The notes under the pieces were generated by a model. The model made no database searches. It was not told the DNA's origin and saw only the letters and a program-made list of their open reading frames with translations. A DNA stretch of 44,777 bases from Candidatus Manganitrophaceae bacterium (lineage in GTDB: Bacteria > Nitrospirota > Nitrospiria > SBBL01 > Manganitrophaceae), in assembly GCA_004297235.1 (NCBI GenBank), contig SCUR01000242.1, positions 1 through 44,777 of the forward strand. Direction: 5' to 3'. The position numbers and the translations under genes are program-made. Below are positions 6,971 through 15,678 of the stretch, one piece after another; within the stretch, counting starts at the first letter, position 1, and the number at the start of each line of letters is the position of its first letter.

Positions 6971-8044
6971 TCATTCGTTGGCGCTTCGACAGATCCGAAG
7001 CGCGGCCCTCAGGCCGTCGTCCGAGGCGGTCCAGAGGAGCGGATTTTCGGAGGGATGATACCCCCGCTTAAAAGCTTCGACGGCGCAGGAGACGAGGACG
7101 CCGCCGGTCGCCGCGCCGACATCTCCGATGCAGTCGGCCGGATGGGTGACCCGCTTTACGTCGGGAAAAATCTTGCTCAACCTCGTTTGGACGACCCCCC
7201 ATTCGAAACCGCGATAGCTTTCGCCGTTCAGGTCGCAGAGGACCCAGCCGATCCCGGTCTCGGGATCGACCGCTTTCCCGATCGCTTCGCTCAGCCCGGC
7301 GCCGCTGCTGTTTTTCTCCGAGGCGATGCTTTGAGGCTCGGTCCCGGTTCCGCAGGAGGAGATCGTCGCCAGGACCGGGCGATTTCGGGACTTGGCCTTG
7401 TCGGCCCTTTCCAGAAGAATCATCGAAGCGGCCTCTCCCGGAACATAGCCGTCGACATTTTTTCCGCTTTTGATCCGCCACGATTTGTCGAGAAACTCCA
7501 ACCGCTCCTCCAGCAGATAGGAGTCGACCCCGCCGACGATGCAAAATTCGGCTTCGCCGGAGCTTAAAATCGCCGTCCCTTCTTGAATGAGGGAGAACAT
7601 TCCCGCATGGCCCGCTTGGCTTGCCTTGGAAATCTTGAACCGGTCGAGTCCTGTCCGCCGACACAGTTCGGGAATAAATTTCTTTTCGAGCGACCATCCC
7701 TTGATCACCTTATCGGGCTGGGGCAAGGCGAGCAAGAGGGCGCCGCTCTTCAGCTCCTTCCTTTTTAATTTGGCCTCCGACATCAGATCGGTCAACGGAG
7801 GGATGACGAGGGAGAAGAGCCGCTCCGGCCCGTCCAAATAAGGATCAATCGAAGGGACAAGCGCGGCGGTCAGCGGCTCCTCCTCGTCCCACTCCGGATC
7901 GAGCCCCGCGCATTCATAATATGGATGCGCCGCGAACCGCGCGACCCCCGCGCGAATCGACGCGCAGGACTGCTTCGCATTGAGGCCCACCGGCGAGATC
8001 ACCGCCGATCCCGTGACCGCGACGACCTGGTCTTGTCGGCCCAT
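6971..8044 (-). CDS. Ketosynthase-fold pseudoenzyme of the T6SS accessory module
   Basis: A 357-residue protein with the thiolase/beta-ketoacyl synthase layout: VVAVTGSAVISPVG at 7-20, IVGGVDSYLLEERLEFLD at 169-186, GYVPGEAASMILLE at 199-212, and IGDVGAATG at 306-314. The catalytic residues of active ketosynthases appear lost. The nucleophile region reads SKASQAGHAG without Cys (139-148), the first His site reads DLNGES instead of the NxHGT pattern (271-276), and the second reads IGDVG instead of xGHxxG (306-310). It is therefore unlikely to condense acyl chains. The gene starts directly after the DUF2169 stop with GGAGAGG as ribosome-binding sequence. It may act as a binding or chaperone component for cargo. 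Fold assignment is strong; role unknown. Confidence 0.82.
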   Translation of the reverse strand: MGRQDQVVAVTGSAVISPVGLNAKQSCASIRAGVARFAAHPYYECAGLDPEWDEEEPLTAALVPSIDPYLDGPERLFSLVIPPLTDLMSEAKLKRKELKSGALLLALPQPDKVIKGWSLEKKFIPELCRRTGLDRFKISKASQAGHAGMFSLIQEGTAILSSGEAEFCIVGGVDSYLLEERLEFLDKSWRIKSGKNVDGYVPGEAASMILLERADKAKSRNRPVLATISSCGTGTEPQSIASEKNSSGAGLSEAIGKAVDPETGIGWVLCDLNGESYRGFEWGVVQTRLSKIFPDVKRVTHPADCIGDVGAATGGVLVSCAVEAFKRGYHPSENPLLWTASDDGLRAALRICRSANE

Positions 8045-9064
8045 CTACGAAGACCTCTCCTTCACCTTTACTTTGTTGATATACAAAAACTGCCGGAAAC
8101 AGGGGACCGTCGCGCGCCAGACCAGGATCGTCTTTTTTTCGTCCGGCGCGATGATCACGGTATCGAGGGAAAGATGGTGCAGCGTCTCCTTCCCTTTGAT
8201 CCAGACCGTCGCGTCGATCGATCGTTTGGGAAGGTTGAAAGAGAGCTCCCCCTCCTTGGACGCGTTCGTGATCCGCACCGCCTCTCCCCCTTTGAAATAG
8301 GGCCGGCCGACCAGATCGGGAGAAGCGCCGTTATAATACGTCTCATCGAAGTCGTCCGGCAGGAGGGGACATCTCTTCTTCTGCCACGCTTCGTCATAGG
8401 TCCCCGCGTAGTTCACGCGGGGCGCCCAATCCCGTCCGATGAACCCGAATCCGGCCGGGGCCGGCTTATCTTTCCAGCCGCCGATCAGATTCTTCGGATC
8501 TTCGAGATTCGGAAGCGGAAGCCCCTCCAATCGCTCTTTGCTTCCCGAGACGCTAAATCCGGCGCCGACCGGATTCCGCTTCTCATAACCGTGCCTCGCC
8601 GGGTCGGGATCGGAGGGGTCCCTCCCGCCGAAAGCCCGCTCATAGACCAGCGGCATCCGCTCGAACGGCGCCGGGTCGGTCGGTTTCCACGACCCGATCG
8701 ATTTGCGCCAATGCCGGTCGCCGAAAACACGCACGCTCTTCCGCAGCGGTCCGACTTGCAGGCTCACGTCGACGCTCCGATCCGTCCCCTTTCTCGTGTA
8801 GGCCGACCCGATCAGCGCGACGTCCGTTCCCTTCTTGGAAGGAAAGACGTCCGCCTCATACTTTACGCTCGACAGCCCCGGCTCTCCGTAATGTTCATCT
8901 CCCCAGACGATCGGCGCCTGCGCCTCCGCCGCCGAAAGGCTCTCTTCCCCCTTCTTTATCTCGAACGTCCCTTTGACGACGATCACGGCGTAATCGCGCC
9001 CCTCTTTGTTCTGACTTGGCGCAACCGCGATCTCGAACGGCGTTCGATTCTCAATTTCCAGCAT
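8045..9064 (-). CDS. DUF2169 domain protein, putative T6SS effector chaperone/adaptor
   Basis: A 339-residue protein with the features of DUF2169: an N-terminal FEIAVAPSQNKEGRDYAVIV strand region, WGDEHYGEPGLSSVKYEADV at about 54-73, PLVYERAFGGRDP at about 138-150, and a late AVRITNAS segment. No signal peptide or membrane helix, so cytoplasmic. DUF2169 proteins are known from T6SS loci beside PAAR-like and DUF4150 genes, where an adaptor or chaperone role in effector loading has been proposed. It ends with TAG directly abutting the next ATG, implying translational coupling to the ketosynthase-like gene. No strong ribosome-binding sequence is visible before its own start, which follows a degraded repeat element. 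Confidence 0.85.
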   Translation of the reverse strand: MLEIENRTPFEIAVAPSQNKEGRDYAVIVVKGTFEIKKGEESLSAAEAQAPIVWGDEHYGEPGLSSVKYEADVFPSKKGTDVALIGSAYTRKGTDRSVDVSLQVGPLRKSVRVFGDRHWRKSIGSWKPTDPAPFERMPLVYERAFGGRDPSDPDPARHGYEKRNPVGAGFSVSGSKERLEGLPLPNLEDPKNLIGGWKDKPAPAGFGFIGRDWAPRVNYAGTYDEAWQKKRCPLLPDDFDETYYNGASPDLVGRPYFKGGEAVRITNASKEGELSFNLPKRSIDATVWIKGKETLHHLSLDTVIIAPDEKKTILVWRATVPCFRQFLYINKVKVKERSS

Positions 9065-9080
9065 CGGCCCATTCTCGGAA

Positions 9081-9155
9081 GTAAAGCTGTCGGCTTCCGC
9101 TATCCGTTTTCAGCTAAAGATTTTTAAATCTCCAATATTCCAGCTGACCGCTTGT
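9081..9155. repeat. Degenerate copy of the period-7 palindromic element (copy F)
   Basis: The left part AAGCTGTCGGCTTCCGCTATCCG and the right part CAGCTGACCGCTTG resemble the arms of the better preserved elements at 14593, 17418, 21082, 21662 and 23353, with an A/T-rich centre. Pairing is imperfect, so this is a weaker member. Confidence 0.45.
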
Positions 9156-9158
9156 TTT

Positions 9159-9668
9159 CTAATTGATATCGACCCGCGCGCCTTTGATCCGGTTGGATCC
9201 GGACGATCGTGAGAGGAGGTGGGTTCCTTTGATGATGATCTTCCCGTCTTTCCGGAGCGTAATGCTTCCGGGTCCGCACTTCAGGACCACCTCTTCTTCG
9301 GCCTCGATCGTGACCCGTTTTCCGTCGACGAATACGTCGTCCGGCTTTTTCGCCGAGGACGGGGCGACCTCCATCGAAACGAGGTGTTCGAGCGGATCGT
9401 CCATCAGACCGATGATGATCGGACGGTGGGGATCCCCCACCTCGAACAGCAAGAGGACGTCGCGCCCGCGGTTCTCCGGCTTGACCAATTCGCTTCGGCT
9501 CACCCCGGTGGTTGACCGCGCGACCCGCGTGGCCCCTTCATATTCCACCAGAATTTCTCCCGCCGGCCCCAGCGACGCGAGCCGGCCGATGCGCGGGGCA
9601 TGAAATTCGTTGTGGAGCACCCCCTCCGTTTGCTCCGTTGGCTCACGATATCGGTCTGGTTTGGACAT
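9159..9668 (-). CDS. DUF6484-type mini-spike protein (VgrG-like OB fold plus tip)
   Basis: A 169-residue protein. Residues about 25-90 (RIGRLASLGPAGEILVEYEG, then RGRDVLLLFEVGDPHRPIII) match the OB-fold region of the neighbouring VgrG, where the corresponding segment is HEVLVEFLEGDPDQPVVVG. Residues about 115-169 form a terminal beta-helix tip (SITLRKDGKIIIKG) nearly the same as the VgrG tip (SITLKKNGDIIVKG). It thus looks like a VgrG without its large gp27-like base. The family name DUF6484 is from memory. It is encoded 16 bases after vgrG and before DUF2169. It could trimerise as an adaptor on the spike or help load the PAAR-like effector. Confidence 0.8.
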   Translation of the reverse strand: MSKPDRYREPTEQTEGVLHNEFHAPRIGRLASLGPAGEILVEYEGATRVARSTTGVSRSELVKPENRGRDVLLLFEVGDPHRPIIIGLMDDPLEHLVSMEVAPSSAKKPDDVFVDGKRVTIEAEEEVVLKCGPGSITLRKDGKIIIKGTHLLSRSSGSNRIKGARVDIN

Positions 9669-9684
9669 CTCCCTCTCCGGCCAT

Positions 9685-11856
9685 TTAGTTCTGGGTGATC
9701 TTCGAGCCCTTCATGACGATGTCGCCGTCGCCCTTGACGCTGATCTTGTTCCCTTTGACGATGATGTCGCCGTTCTTCTTGAGGGTGATGCTGGCGTCTC
9801 CCGCCTTCAAGACGATCTCTTTGTCGCTCGTAATGCGGATGGCATCGGTCGCCTGAACGTTGAGCTTTTTTCCGACCGTCAGCCCCGTGTCCTCTCCCAC
9901 TTCAACCGACGCCTTTTTCGACACGTTGCCGGTAAAGTTTTCTCCAATCTGTGAAGTACTGCTTTTGCTCACGTTTAACGATAGGTTTTTTCCGATGGAG
10001 ACATCCGCATTCTCGCCGACCGTTTCGGAAAGATTTTTTCCGGCCGAGATCGTCTGGTTCTCCCCGACCGAAACGGTCTGATTTTTTCCGACCGTGAGGT
10101 CTTGATTTTCCCCCACCGAGACGGTCTCGCTCTTTGCAATGTCGATCGTCGCGCCCCCGCTGATCGTTTCGGTGTGATCTTTGCCGACCGTGATCGTCTT
10201 GTTCTCGCCGATCTCCTCGGTCTGGTTCTTCTCGACCTTTTTGCTCCGGTCGTTCCCGACCGTCAGCGTTTCGTTGTGACCGATCTGCTGGTTCTTGTCG
10301 TTCTCGATCGCGATCGTCCAGTCCTTCTGTCCGTGGAGGTAGATCTCCTCGCTCCCCTTGGCATCTTCAAAGCGGATCTCGTTCGATCCCTCTCCGCCGG
10401 TCGAGCTGTTCGATTTGATCGTGCTCTTGGTCTTCTCCGCCGGCAGCGGGTAAGGGGGAACGTTTTGGCCGTTGTAAAGACTCCCGACGACGACCGGCTG
10501 GTCGGGATCTCCCTCCAAAAATTCGACCAAGACCTCATGGCCGATCCTCGGGAGGAAGACCATTCCCCATCCCGCGCCGGCCCAGGCCTGCTTCACGCGC
10601 ACCCAGCAGGAGCTCTTTTCGTCCTTTTTCCCTTCGCGGTCCCAGTGGAATTGAACCTTGATCCGCCCATGCTCGTCGGTGTAGATCTCCTCCCCCTTCG
10701 GCCCCACCACGACGGCGGTCTGAGACCCCCGGATCGACGGGCGCGGGACGCTCCGCGCGGGGCGAAACGGCGTGTCGGAAGGGATACATTCGAATGCGTT
10801 TTCATAGAGCGGCCGGTCGTCCTTGGGGGCGTCTCCCCCGAGGACCTGCGGCTGGCTTCCGTTCTGAGAAACCCGTGTCAAAAGATACTCCCGGTTGAGC
10901 TCGGAGCGGTCGAATTGTTCGAGCGTGAATCGATAGCCGGGAAGAAGCCGCCGGCAGTCGCTCCGGCCCGACCCGAGCTGGCGGGTCGCCCGCAACGCCT
11001 CGAGACGGACCTTCACCAGATCGCCCCCTTCGGCGGGGAGGACATATTTGCCGGGAAAATCGTAGAACTCCAACTTATCTTCGCCGTCGGTCTTTTTCTT
11101 CGCCTTCGCGTCCTGGGCGAGAGAGAGATTCGGCTTCTTGAAATCGTAATCGCGCAATTCGGCCGTGCCGGTGCGGATTTCCTGCCGCCACTGAAATTCC
11201 GAAACATGCTCCTGGTCGGAAACCCCGGCGGTTCCGGGGGCCCGATAGCTCACCTTCTCTCCCCCCGAAATCCCGACATGAACCACCGGATCGTCCCCGA
11301 TGACCAGGACATGCTTTTCCGCGGTGTGCTCGAAAAAATAAAAGAGACCGACCTCCTCCATCAACCGGGTCACAAAGGCAAGATCCGATTCCCGGTATTG
11401 GACGCAATAATCGCGCGAGGGATACGTTCCCTTCAGGGAAAAGCGGACCTGATCCGCCGGTATCCCCTTATCGGCGAACACCTTCTTGAGAATATCCGGA
11501 ACGGGGAGATTCTGAAAAACCCGGCAAGCGGCCGTCTGGGAAAGCCACCAGATCGCCGGAACAATCCCGGCCCGGTAAAAGGTCCACTTCCCCTTCTTGC
11601 CGCTCTGCTCGAACCGGTTCACCATCCCATGGAGAAAGCGCTTCTCCTTGTCCCCCTGGATGGTGAGGAGCGCGGCGGCCCCGAGAATCTTTTCGAAGTC
11701 CACCCCGGCGTCGGTCGAAGCCAGCTCCACGCTGAATCGGAAAAGCTCGGAGATCCCCTCGCTCCCGGAAAAGGCGACGACCTTTAATTTATCGCCGCCG
11801 TAAGCGCCGGCTTTGAAGGTATAACTGGCTTCATTTTTCACACGGATGATGGCCAT
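9685..11856 (-). CDS. tssI: T6SS spike protein VgrG/TssI
   Basis: A 723-residue spike trimer subunit. Residues 1-340 are the gp27-like base (EVGLFYFFEHTAEKHVLVIG near 168-187). Residues about 380-462 are the gp5 OB fold with GRIKVQFHWDREGK and VRVKQAWAGAGWGMVFLPRI. Residues 525-668 are 18 uninterrupted octapeptide repeats of the type [VI]G[EK]NxTxx, predicted to form the triangular beta-helix needle. The last 55 residues are a terminal tip shared with the DUF6484 protein. No toxin domain is fused, so effectors must ride through the PAAR-like protein or adaptors. It is longer than a minimal VgrG because of the extended needle. The gene follows clpV by 46 bases with GAGGTGA before the ATG. Confidence 0.96.
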   Translation of the reverse strand: MAIIRVKNEASYTFKAGAYGGDKLKVVAFSGSEGISELFRFSVELASTDAGVDFEKILGAAALLTIQGDKEKRFLHGMVNRFEQSGKKGKWTFYRAGIVPAIWWLSQTAACRVFQNLPVPDILKKVFADKGIPADQVRFSLKGTYPSRDYCVQYRESDLAFVTRLMEEVGLFYFFEHTAEKHVLVIGDDPVVHVGISGGEKVSYRAPGTAGVSDQEHVSEFQWRQEIRTGTAELRDYDFKKPNLSLAQDAKAKKKTDGEDKLEFYDFPGKYVLPAEGGDLVKVRLEALRATRQLGSGRSDCRRLLPGYRFTLEQFDRSELNREYLLTRVSQNGSQPQVLGGDAPKDDRPLYENAFECIPSDTPFRPARSVPRPSIRGSQTAVVVGPKGEEIYTDEHGRIKVQFHWDREGKKDEKSSCWVRVKQAWAGAGWGMVFLPRIGHEVLVEFLEGDPDQPVVVGSLYNGQNVPPYPLPAEKTKSTIKSNSSTGGEGSNEIRFEDAKGSEEIYLHGQKDWTIAIENDKNQQIGHNETLTVGNDRSKKVEKNQTEEIGENKTITVGKDHTETISGGATIDIAKSETVSVGENQDLTVGKNQTVSVGENQTISAGKNLSETVGENADVSIGKNLSLNVSKSSTSQIGENFTGNVSKKASVEVGEDTGLTVGKKLNVQATDAIRITSDKEIVLKAGDASITLKKNGDIIVKGNKISVKGDGDIVMKGSKITQN
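9853..10284 (-). repeat. 18 tandem 24-base coding repeats (VgrG needle octads)
   Basis: This stretch encodes VgrG residues 525-668 as exactly 18 consecutive eight-residue units such as VGENQTIS, VGKNQTVS and IGENKTIT. At DNA level the units are diverged but share the core GTCGG(G/A)GA(A/G)AAxx, read on the minus strand. It is a protein-structural repeat, not a CRISPR array: there are no spacers. Confidence 0.85.
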
Positions 11857-11902
11857 CGGTCACCTCATGAAATTCGTGTTCAGCACCGTCGAACGAACGT
11901 TT

Positions 11903-14554
11903 CTAGTTATTCGCGGCCAGCGGTTGATCGCTTTGATATTCCCCGAACGCCAGCCGGAATCCCCCCTCCGCATCGAGGGTGATCCGAAGCTTATCGGGCA
12001 AGGGCCCGCTTCCGATCCGCTCCAGGATCTCGGTCGAGATCTTCGGAAGAAGCGTCCCCTGAAGGATATGATCGACGTTGCGCGCCCCGGTCTCCACCTC
12101 GGTGCAGCGCCGGACGATCTGCTCGACCACCGACGGATCGTATTCCAGAACCATCCGCTGGCTCTCCAACAGCCGCGCCCCGACCTGGCGGAGCTTCAAC
12201 TCGACGATCCCCTTCATGGCGGTCGCGTCGATCGGGTAATACGGAACGACCGTCATCCTGGCCAGCAGCGCCGGCTTGAAATGCTTGCTCAAGACCGGAC
12301 GGATGGCGCCGGCGAGATCGTCGACCGCCGGGCGGTTGCCGTCGGAGCAGGACTCCATGATGATGTCGGTCGCCAGGTTGCTGGTCAATAGGATAATCGT
12401 ATTTTTAAAATCGATCACCCGCCCCTCGCCGTCGGAGAGCATCCCCTTGTCGAAGACCTGATAGAAGAGATTGAGCACCTCGGGATCGGCCTTCTCGACC
12501 TCGTCGAGAAGGACCACCGAATAGGGACGCTGGCGGACCGCTTCGGTGAGGATTCCTCCCTCCCCGTAGCCGACATAGCCCGGAGGCGACCCGATCAGCC
12601 GCGAGACGGTGTGCTTCTCCTGGAATTCGGACATATTGATCGTCACCATGAAGCGCTCGCCGCCGAAGAGAAGATCGGCGAGCCCGAGCGCCGTTTCGGT
12701 CTTTCCGACGCCGCTCGGCCCGACGAGGAGAAAGACCCCCATCGGGGCGCGCGGATTTCCGAGCCCCGCTTTGGCGGCGCGGATTCCCCGGGCGATCGAA
12801 TCGATGGCATGGTCCTGCCCTTTGATCCGTTTGATCATCCGGTCATTTAATTCGAGGACCGACCGGGCCTCATCCTGGACCATCTTCCCCACCGGGATGC
12901 CGGTCCAGTCGGAGATCACTTTCGCGATGACGTCCGAATCGACTTCGACCTTGATCAGCGGATCGTTCCCCTGAATCTTGGCCAGCGCCTCTTTCGCCCC
13001 CTTGAGCTCCTTCAACAGCGTCTCTCGCGACGACGCGTTCGTCTCGGCCGACAGCTTCTCGCGAAGCCCCTTCACCTGCTCGGCCGCTTCTTTTTCCTCT
13101 TTCCAACGATTTTCCAGCCGGGCCAGCTCGTCCCGGAGTCCCGCGATCTCCTCGTCCACCTCTTGGACCCGCACCGGATCGATCTCGGCGCCCCCCGCGA
13201 TGTCCCGCTGATAGGCCGCCCGCTCCCGCTCCAAAACCTGAATCCGCCGCTCGGTGTCTTCGAGATGGCTCGGCCGGTTGGTCATCCCGATCTTCACCCG
13301 GGCCGCCGCGGTATCGAGGAGATCGACCGCCTTGTCCGGAAGCTGCCGGCCGGAGATGTACCGGCTCGACATCTTCACCGCCGCCACCACGGCATCATCG
13401 AGAATGGGGATCTTGTGCGAAGCTTCGTACTTCTCCCGCAATCCCCGGAGGATGACGACCGCTCCCTCCTCCGACGGTTCCTCAAGGCTGACCAGCTGGA
13501 ACCGGCGCGCCAGCGCGGCGTCTTTTTCAAAATACTTTTTATATTCCGACCAAGTGGTCGCGGCGATCGTCCGCAGCTCGCCGCGGGCCAGCGCCGGCTT
13601 GAGCAGATTGGCCGCATCGCTCATCCCCGCCGCCCCGCCGGCCCCGATCAACGTGTGCGCTTCGTCGATGAAGAGGACGATCGGCTTCGGCGACGCCTTC
13701 ACCTCGTTGATGACCGACTTAAGCCGATTCTCGAATTCCCCCTTCACCCCGGCCCCCGCCTGGAGCAGCCCCATGTCCAAGCCGAGGATGTCGACCCCCT
13801 TCAAAATATCGGGAACGTCTCCCTGGACGACCTTCAGCGCCAGCCCTTCCACCACGGCGGTTTTGCCGACCCCCGCTTCGCCGACAACGATCGGATTGTT
13901 CTTCCGCCGTCTGGCTAAGATGTCGATCATCTGCCGGATCTCCCGGTCGCGTCCGAAGACCGGATCGATCTCCTCGCTGCGGGCCCGCGCCGTGAAATCG
14001 ATCGTGAACCGGCCGAGCGCCGTCTCCTCGCCGCGGGGTGCCGCCGTCCCCCCTTCCTTCGACCGCTCGGCGGCCGCTTGCTCCGAAGAGCCGGCGGTGA
14101 TCTCGAAGAATTTCCGCTTCAGCTCCTCCGGCCGGACCTCCTCCATGACCTCCAGCGCCTCCTCCAAACCATACCGGCCCGGGTTTCCCACCAGCGCGGC
14201 CAGCAGCGCTCCGGAGCGGATCTCTCCGAGACCGAGGTCGATTGAGCTGATCAGCCACGCCTCCTCCACCCACTCCAGAAGCGTGGGAGAGAAGACCGGC
14301 TTTCCGGCATTGCCGCTGCGGAGGCTCTCCAACTCCCGCTGGAGCGTTTTCTGAAGACGGGAAGGATCGATCCCGGCGTGTCTTAAGATCGTCTGGATAT
14401 CGGCGGCCGGGTCCTCCGCCATCTGCAGCAGCAGATGCGGAACGCCGACCTCGTAGTGGCTGCGCGAGACGCAAACGCCCGCGGCCGCTTCGAGCGAGCG
14501 GGTGGAAAAACGGTTCAAACGCCGGAGCAATGATTTAATATCGACACCGATCAT
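11903..14554 (-). CDS. tssH: T6SS sheath-recycling AAA+ ATPase ClpV/TssH
   Basis: An 883-residue ClpB-type unfoldase with the N-terminal Clp repeat domain (about 1-155), first AAA+ module with Walker A GEAGVGKT and Walker B VLFIDEAHTLIGAGG, a coiled-coil middle insertion, second AAA+ module with GPSGVGKTETALGLADLL and VVLLDEVEKAD, and a C-terminal D2-small domain. ClpV binds the TssC N-terminus of contracted sheaths and disassembles them. I start at the second in-frame ATG (14554), because AAGGAG lies 6 bases upstream of it but directly touches the first ATG at 14560. It sits between tssG and vgrG, separated from tssG by a palindromic element. Confidence 0.96.
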   Translation of the reverse strand: MIGVDIKSLLRRLNRFSTRSLEAAAGVCVSRSHYEVGVPHLLLQMAEDPAADIQTILRHAGIDPSRLQKTLQRELESLRSGNAGKPVFSPTLLEWVEEAWLISSIDLGLGEIRSGALLAALVGNPGRYGLEEALEVMEEVRPEELKRKFFEITAGSSEQAAAERSKEGGTAAPRGEETALGRFTIDFTARARSEEIDPVFGRDREIRQMIDILARRRKNNPIVVGEAGVGKTAVVEGLALKVVQGDVPDILKGVDILGLDMGLLQAGAGVKGEFENRLKSVINEVKASPKPIVLFIDEAHTLIGAGGAAGMSDAANLLKPALARGELRTIAATTWSEYKKYFEKDAALARRFQLVSLEEPSEEGAVVILRGLREKYEASHKIPILDDAVVAAVKMSSRYISGRQLPDKAVDLLDTAAARVKIGMTNRPSHLEDTERRIQVLERERAAYQRDIAGGAEIDPVRVQEVDEEIAGLRDELARLENRWKEEKEAAEQVKGLREKLSAETNASSRETLLKELKGAKEALAKIQGNDPLIKVEVDSDVIAKVISDWTGIPVGKMVQDEARSVLELNDRMIKRIKGQDHAIDSIARGIRAAKAGLGNPRAPMGVFLLVGPSGVGKTETALGLADLLFGGERFMVTINMSEFQEKHTVSRLIGSPPGYVGYGEGGILTEAVRQRPYSVVLLDEVEKADPEVLNLFYQVFDKGMLSDGEGRVIDFKNTIILLTSNLATDIIMESCSDGNRPAVDDLAGAIRPVLSKHFKPALLARMTVVPYYPIDATAMKGIVELKLRQVGARLLESQRMVLEYDPSVVEQIVRRCTEVETGARNVDHILQGTLLPKISTEILERIGSGPLPDKLRITLDAEGGFRLAFGEYQSDQPLAANN

Positions 14555-14584
14555 GGTCATCTCCTTGTTAAAAGTAAAAAGCTG

Positions 14585-14660
14585 CCAGCCATCAGCGCTC
14601 AGCTGTCCGCTTAAACTTTACATCCTTCGCTGAAAACGGACAGCTGATCGCTGATCGCTT
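14585..14660. repeat. Period-7 palindromic intergenic element, copy A (clpV-tssG)
   Basis: The inverted arms CAGCGCTCAGCTGTCCG (14593-14609) and CGGACAGCTGATCGCTG (14637-14653) pair with one mismatch in 17, with a 27-base A/T-richer loop. The arms are built of degenerate 7-base units AGCNNTC. The right end runs into the tssG stop codon (14659-14661), which is read as TTAAGCG on the minus strand. Confidence 0.75.
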
Positions 14661-15678
14661 AATTTAAACTCCCCCTCTCCAGCACCACCGACCTGGGCCG
14701 CGCGTCGTCGAAGCCGGCCGTGGTGAGCCAAGTGGTCCAGCCGAGCCGGCCCCCGTCGCGGCTCTTCAACTGCAGCGGCGGAATCTCCTCTCCATGCACT
14801 TGCAATTCGAAGTCAAACTCCAACGGGTCGTTCAAGAAGAGGATCACGAGCGCATTGAGCCTCCGGAACGATTCCCCGTCGGGGAGAAACTGTAAAAAGA
14901 GAGCGTGCCGCATCGGGCCGAGGACCATCCGGAATTGGCTGCTCCGGCTTAAGATCTTCTCTCCGAGCGAAGCGTCGACGCCGAGGCGGCTGTTCACCTG
15001 CCCCAGACGGATCTGCTGCTCCGGTTGAATCGTCACCCACCGGGCCACCCACTGAACGGCGCGGACCGGAAGATCGCCGAAGAAATCGCTGACCATCCCC
15101 TCCAGGGCGGCGGCCGAACGGGGCCGTTGCGTCAGCAGCCCGGCGTACCGGATCAGGCGGGCGGCCGGCAACCCGGTTTGATCGGTCAAGCCGGCGGTGC
15201 CGAGGCCGATCAGACCGAGCATCCTCTGGGAAAACGCGTCCTTCCCTTCCCCCTCGAATTGGATATGGTACCGGTATTTCGTCCAACAGCGATAGAAAAG
15301 GGAGAGGAGCCGGTGATGGAAGAGATCGACAAAGGCCCGGACCGGATCTTCATCGGGATCTCTGCGGATCATCTCCTCGGTGTAAAAGATCGGCAAGGGA
15401 GAGGTGCTCCCGTACAGACCGAGGAAGGTCGTCGTCACCTGAAAACGCGCCGGCTGATCTTCCGTCGCCGGAATTTCTTCGACGGCGGCGACGTCGGAGG
15501 CCGGAAAGCCGAGCGACACCTCCGGGCGAAACCGAAGGATCTCCTCCGCCGCCGGCCCTTCCCCGCCGACCCGCGCCCGCGGCCGATAGTGTTGCTCCAA
15601 CAATCGGACGAGCTGAAAGAACGAAAACCGCGCGGCGTCCTCTAAAGGGCCGCCTGTCGGCCTATCCTCGGCGGCCAT
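14659..15678 (-). CDS. tssG: T6SS baseplate protein TssG
   Basis: A 339-residue baseplate wedge subunit (ImpH/VasB family). The N-terminus has FSFFQLVRLLEQH (about 18-30), followed by LRFRPEVSLGFPASDV and TTTFLGLYGSTSPLPIFYTE, the typical TssG signature. TssG and two TssF copies with TssE and TssK form each wedge. The gene overlaps the end of tssF by 37 bases, a conserved arrangement that couples translation. GGAG lies upstream of the ATG. The stop codon coincides with the edge of a palindromic element, which may have supplied the present C-terminus. Confidence 0.95.
   Translation of the reverse strand: MAAEDRPTGGPLEDAARFSFFQLVRLLEQHYRPRARVGGEGPAAEEILRFRPEVSLGFPASDVAAVEEIPATEDQPARFQVTTTFLGLYGSTSPLPIFYTEEMIRRDPDEDPVRAFVDLFHHRLLSLFYRCWTKYRYHIQFEGEGKDAFSQRMLGLIGLGTAGLTDQTGLPAARLIRYAGLLTQRPRSAAALEGMVSDFFGDLPVRAVQWVARWVTIQPEQQIRLGQVNSRLGVDASLGEKILSRSSQFRMVLGPMRHALFLQFLPDGESFRRLNALVILFLNDPLEFDFELQVHGEEIPPLQLKSRDGGRLGWTTWLTTAGFDDARPRSVVLERGSLN

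Noticed and set aside
9853..10284. Regular 24-base repeats considered as a CRISPR array
   Set aside because: The repeats are contiguous, in frame and encode the VgrG beta-helix; there are no unique spacers.
10102..11787. Long + strand open frame of 561 codons opposite vgrG
   Set aside because: Antisense shadow; the minus strand is an unambiguous VgrG.
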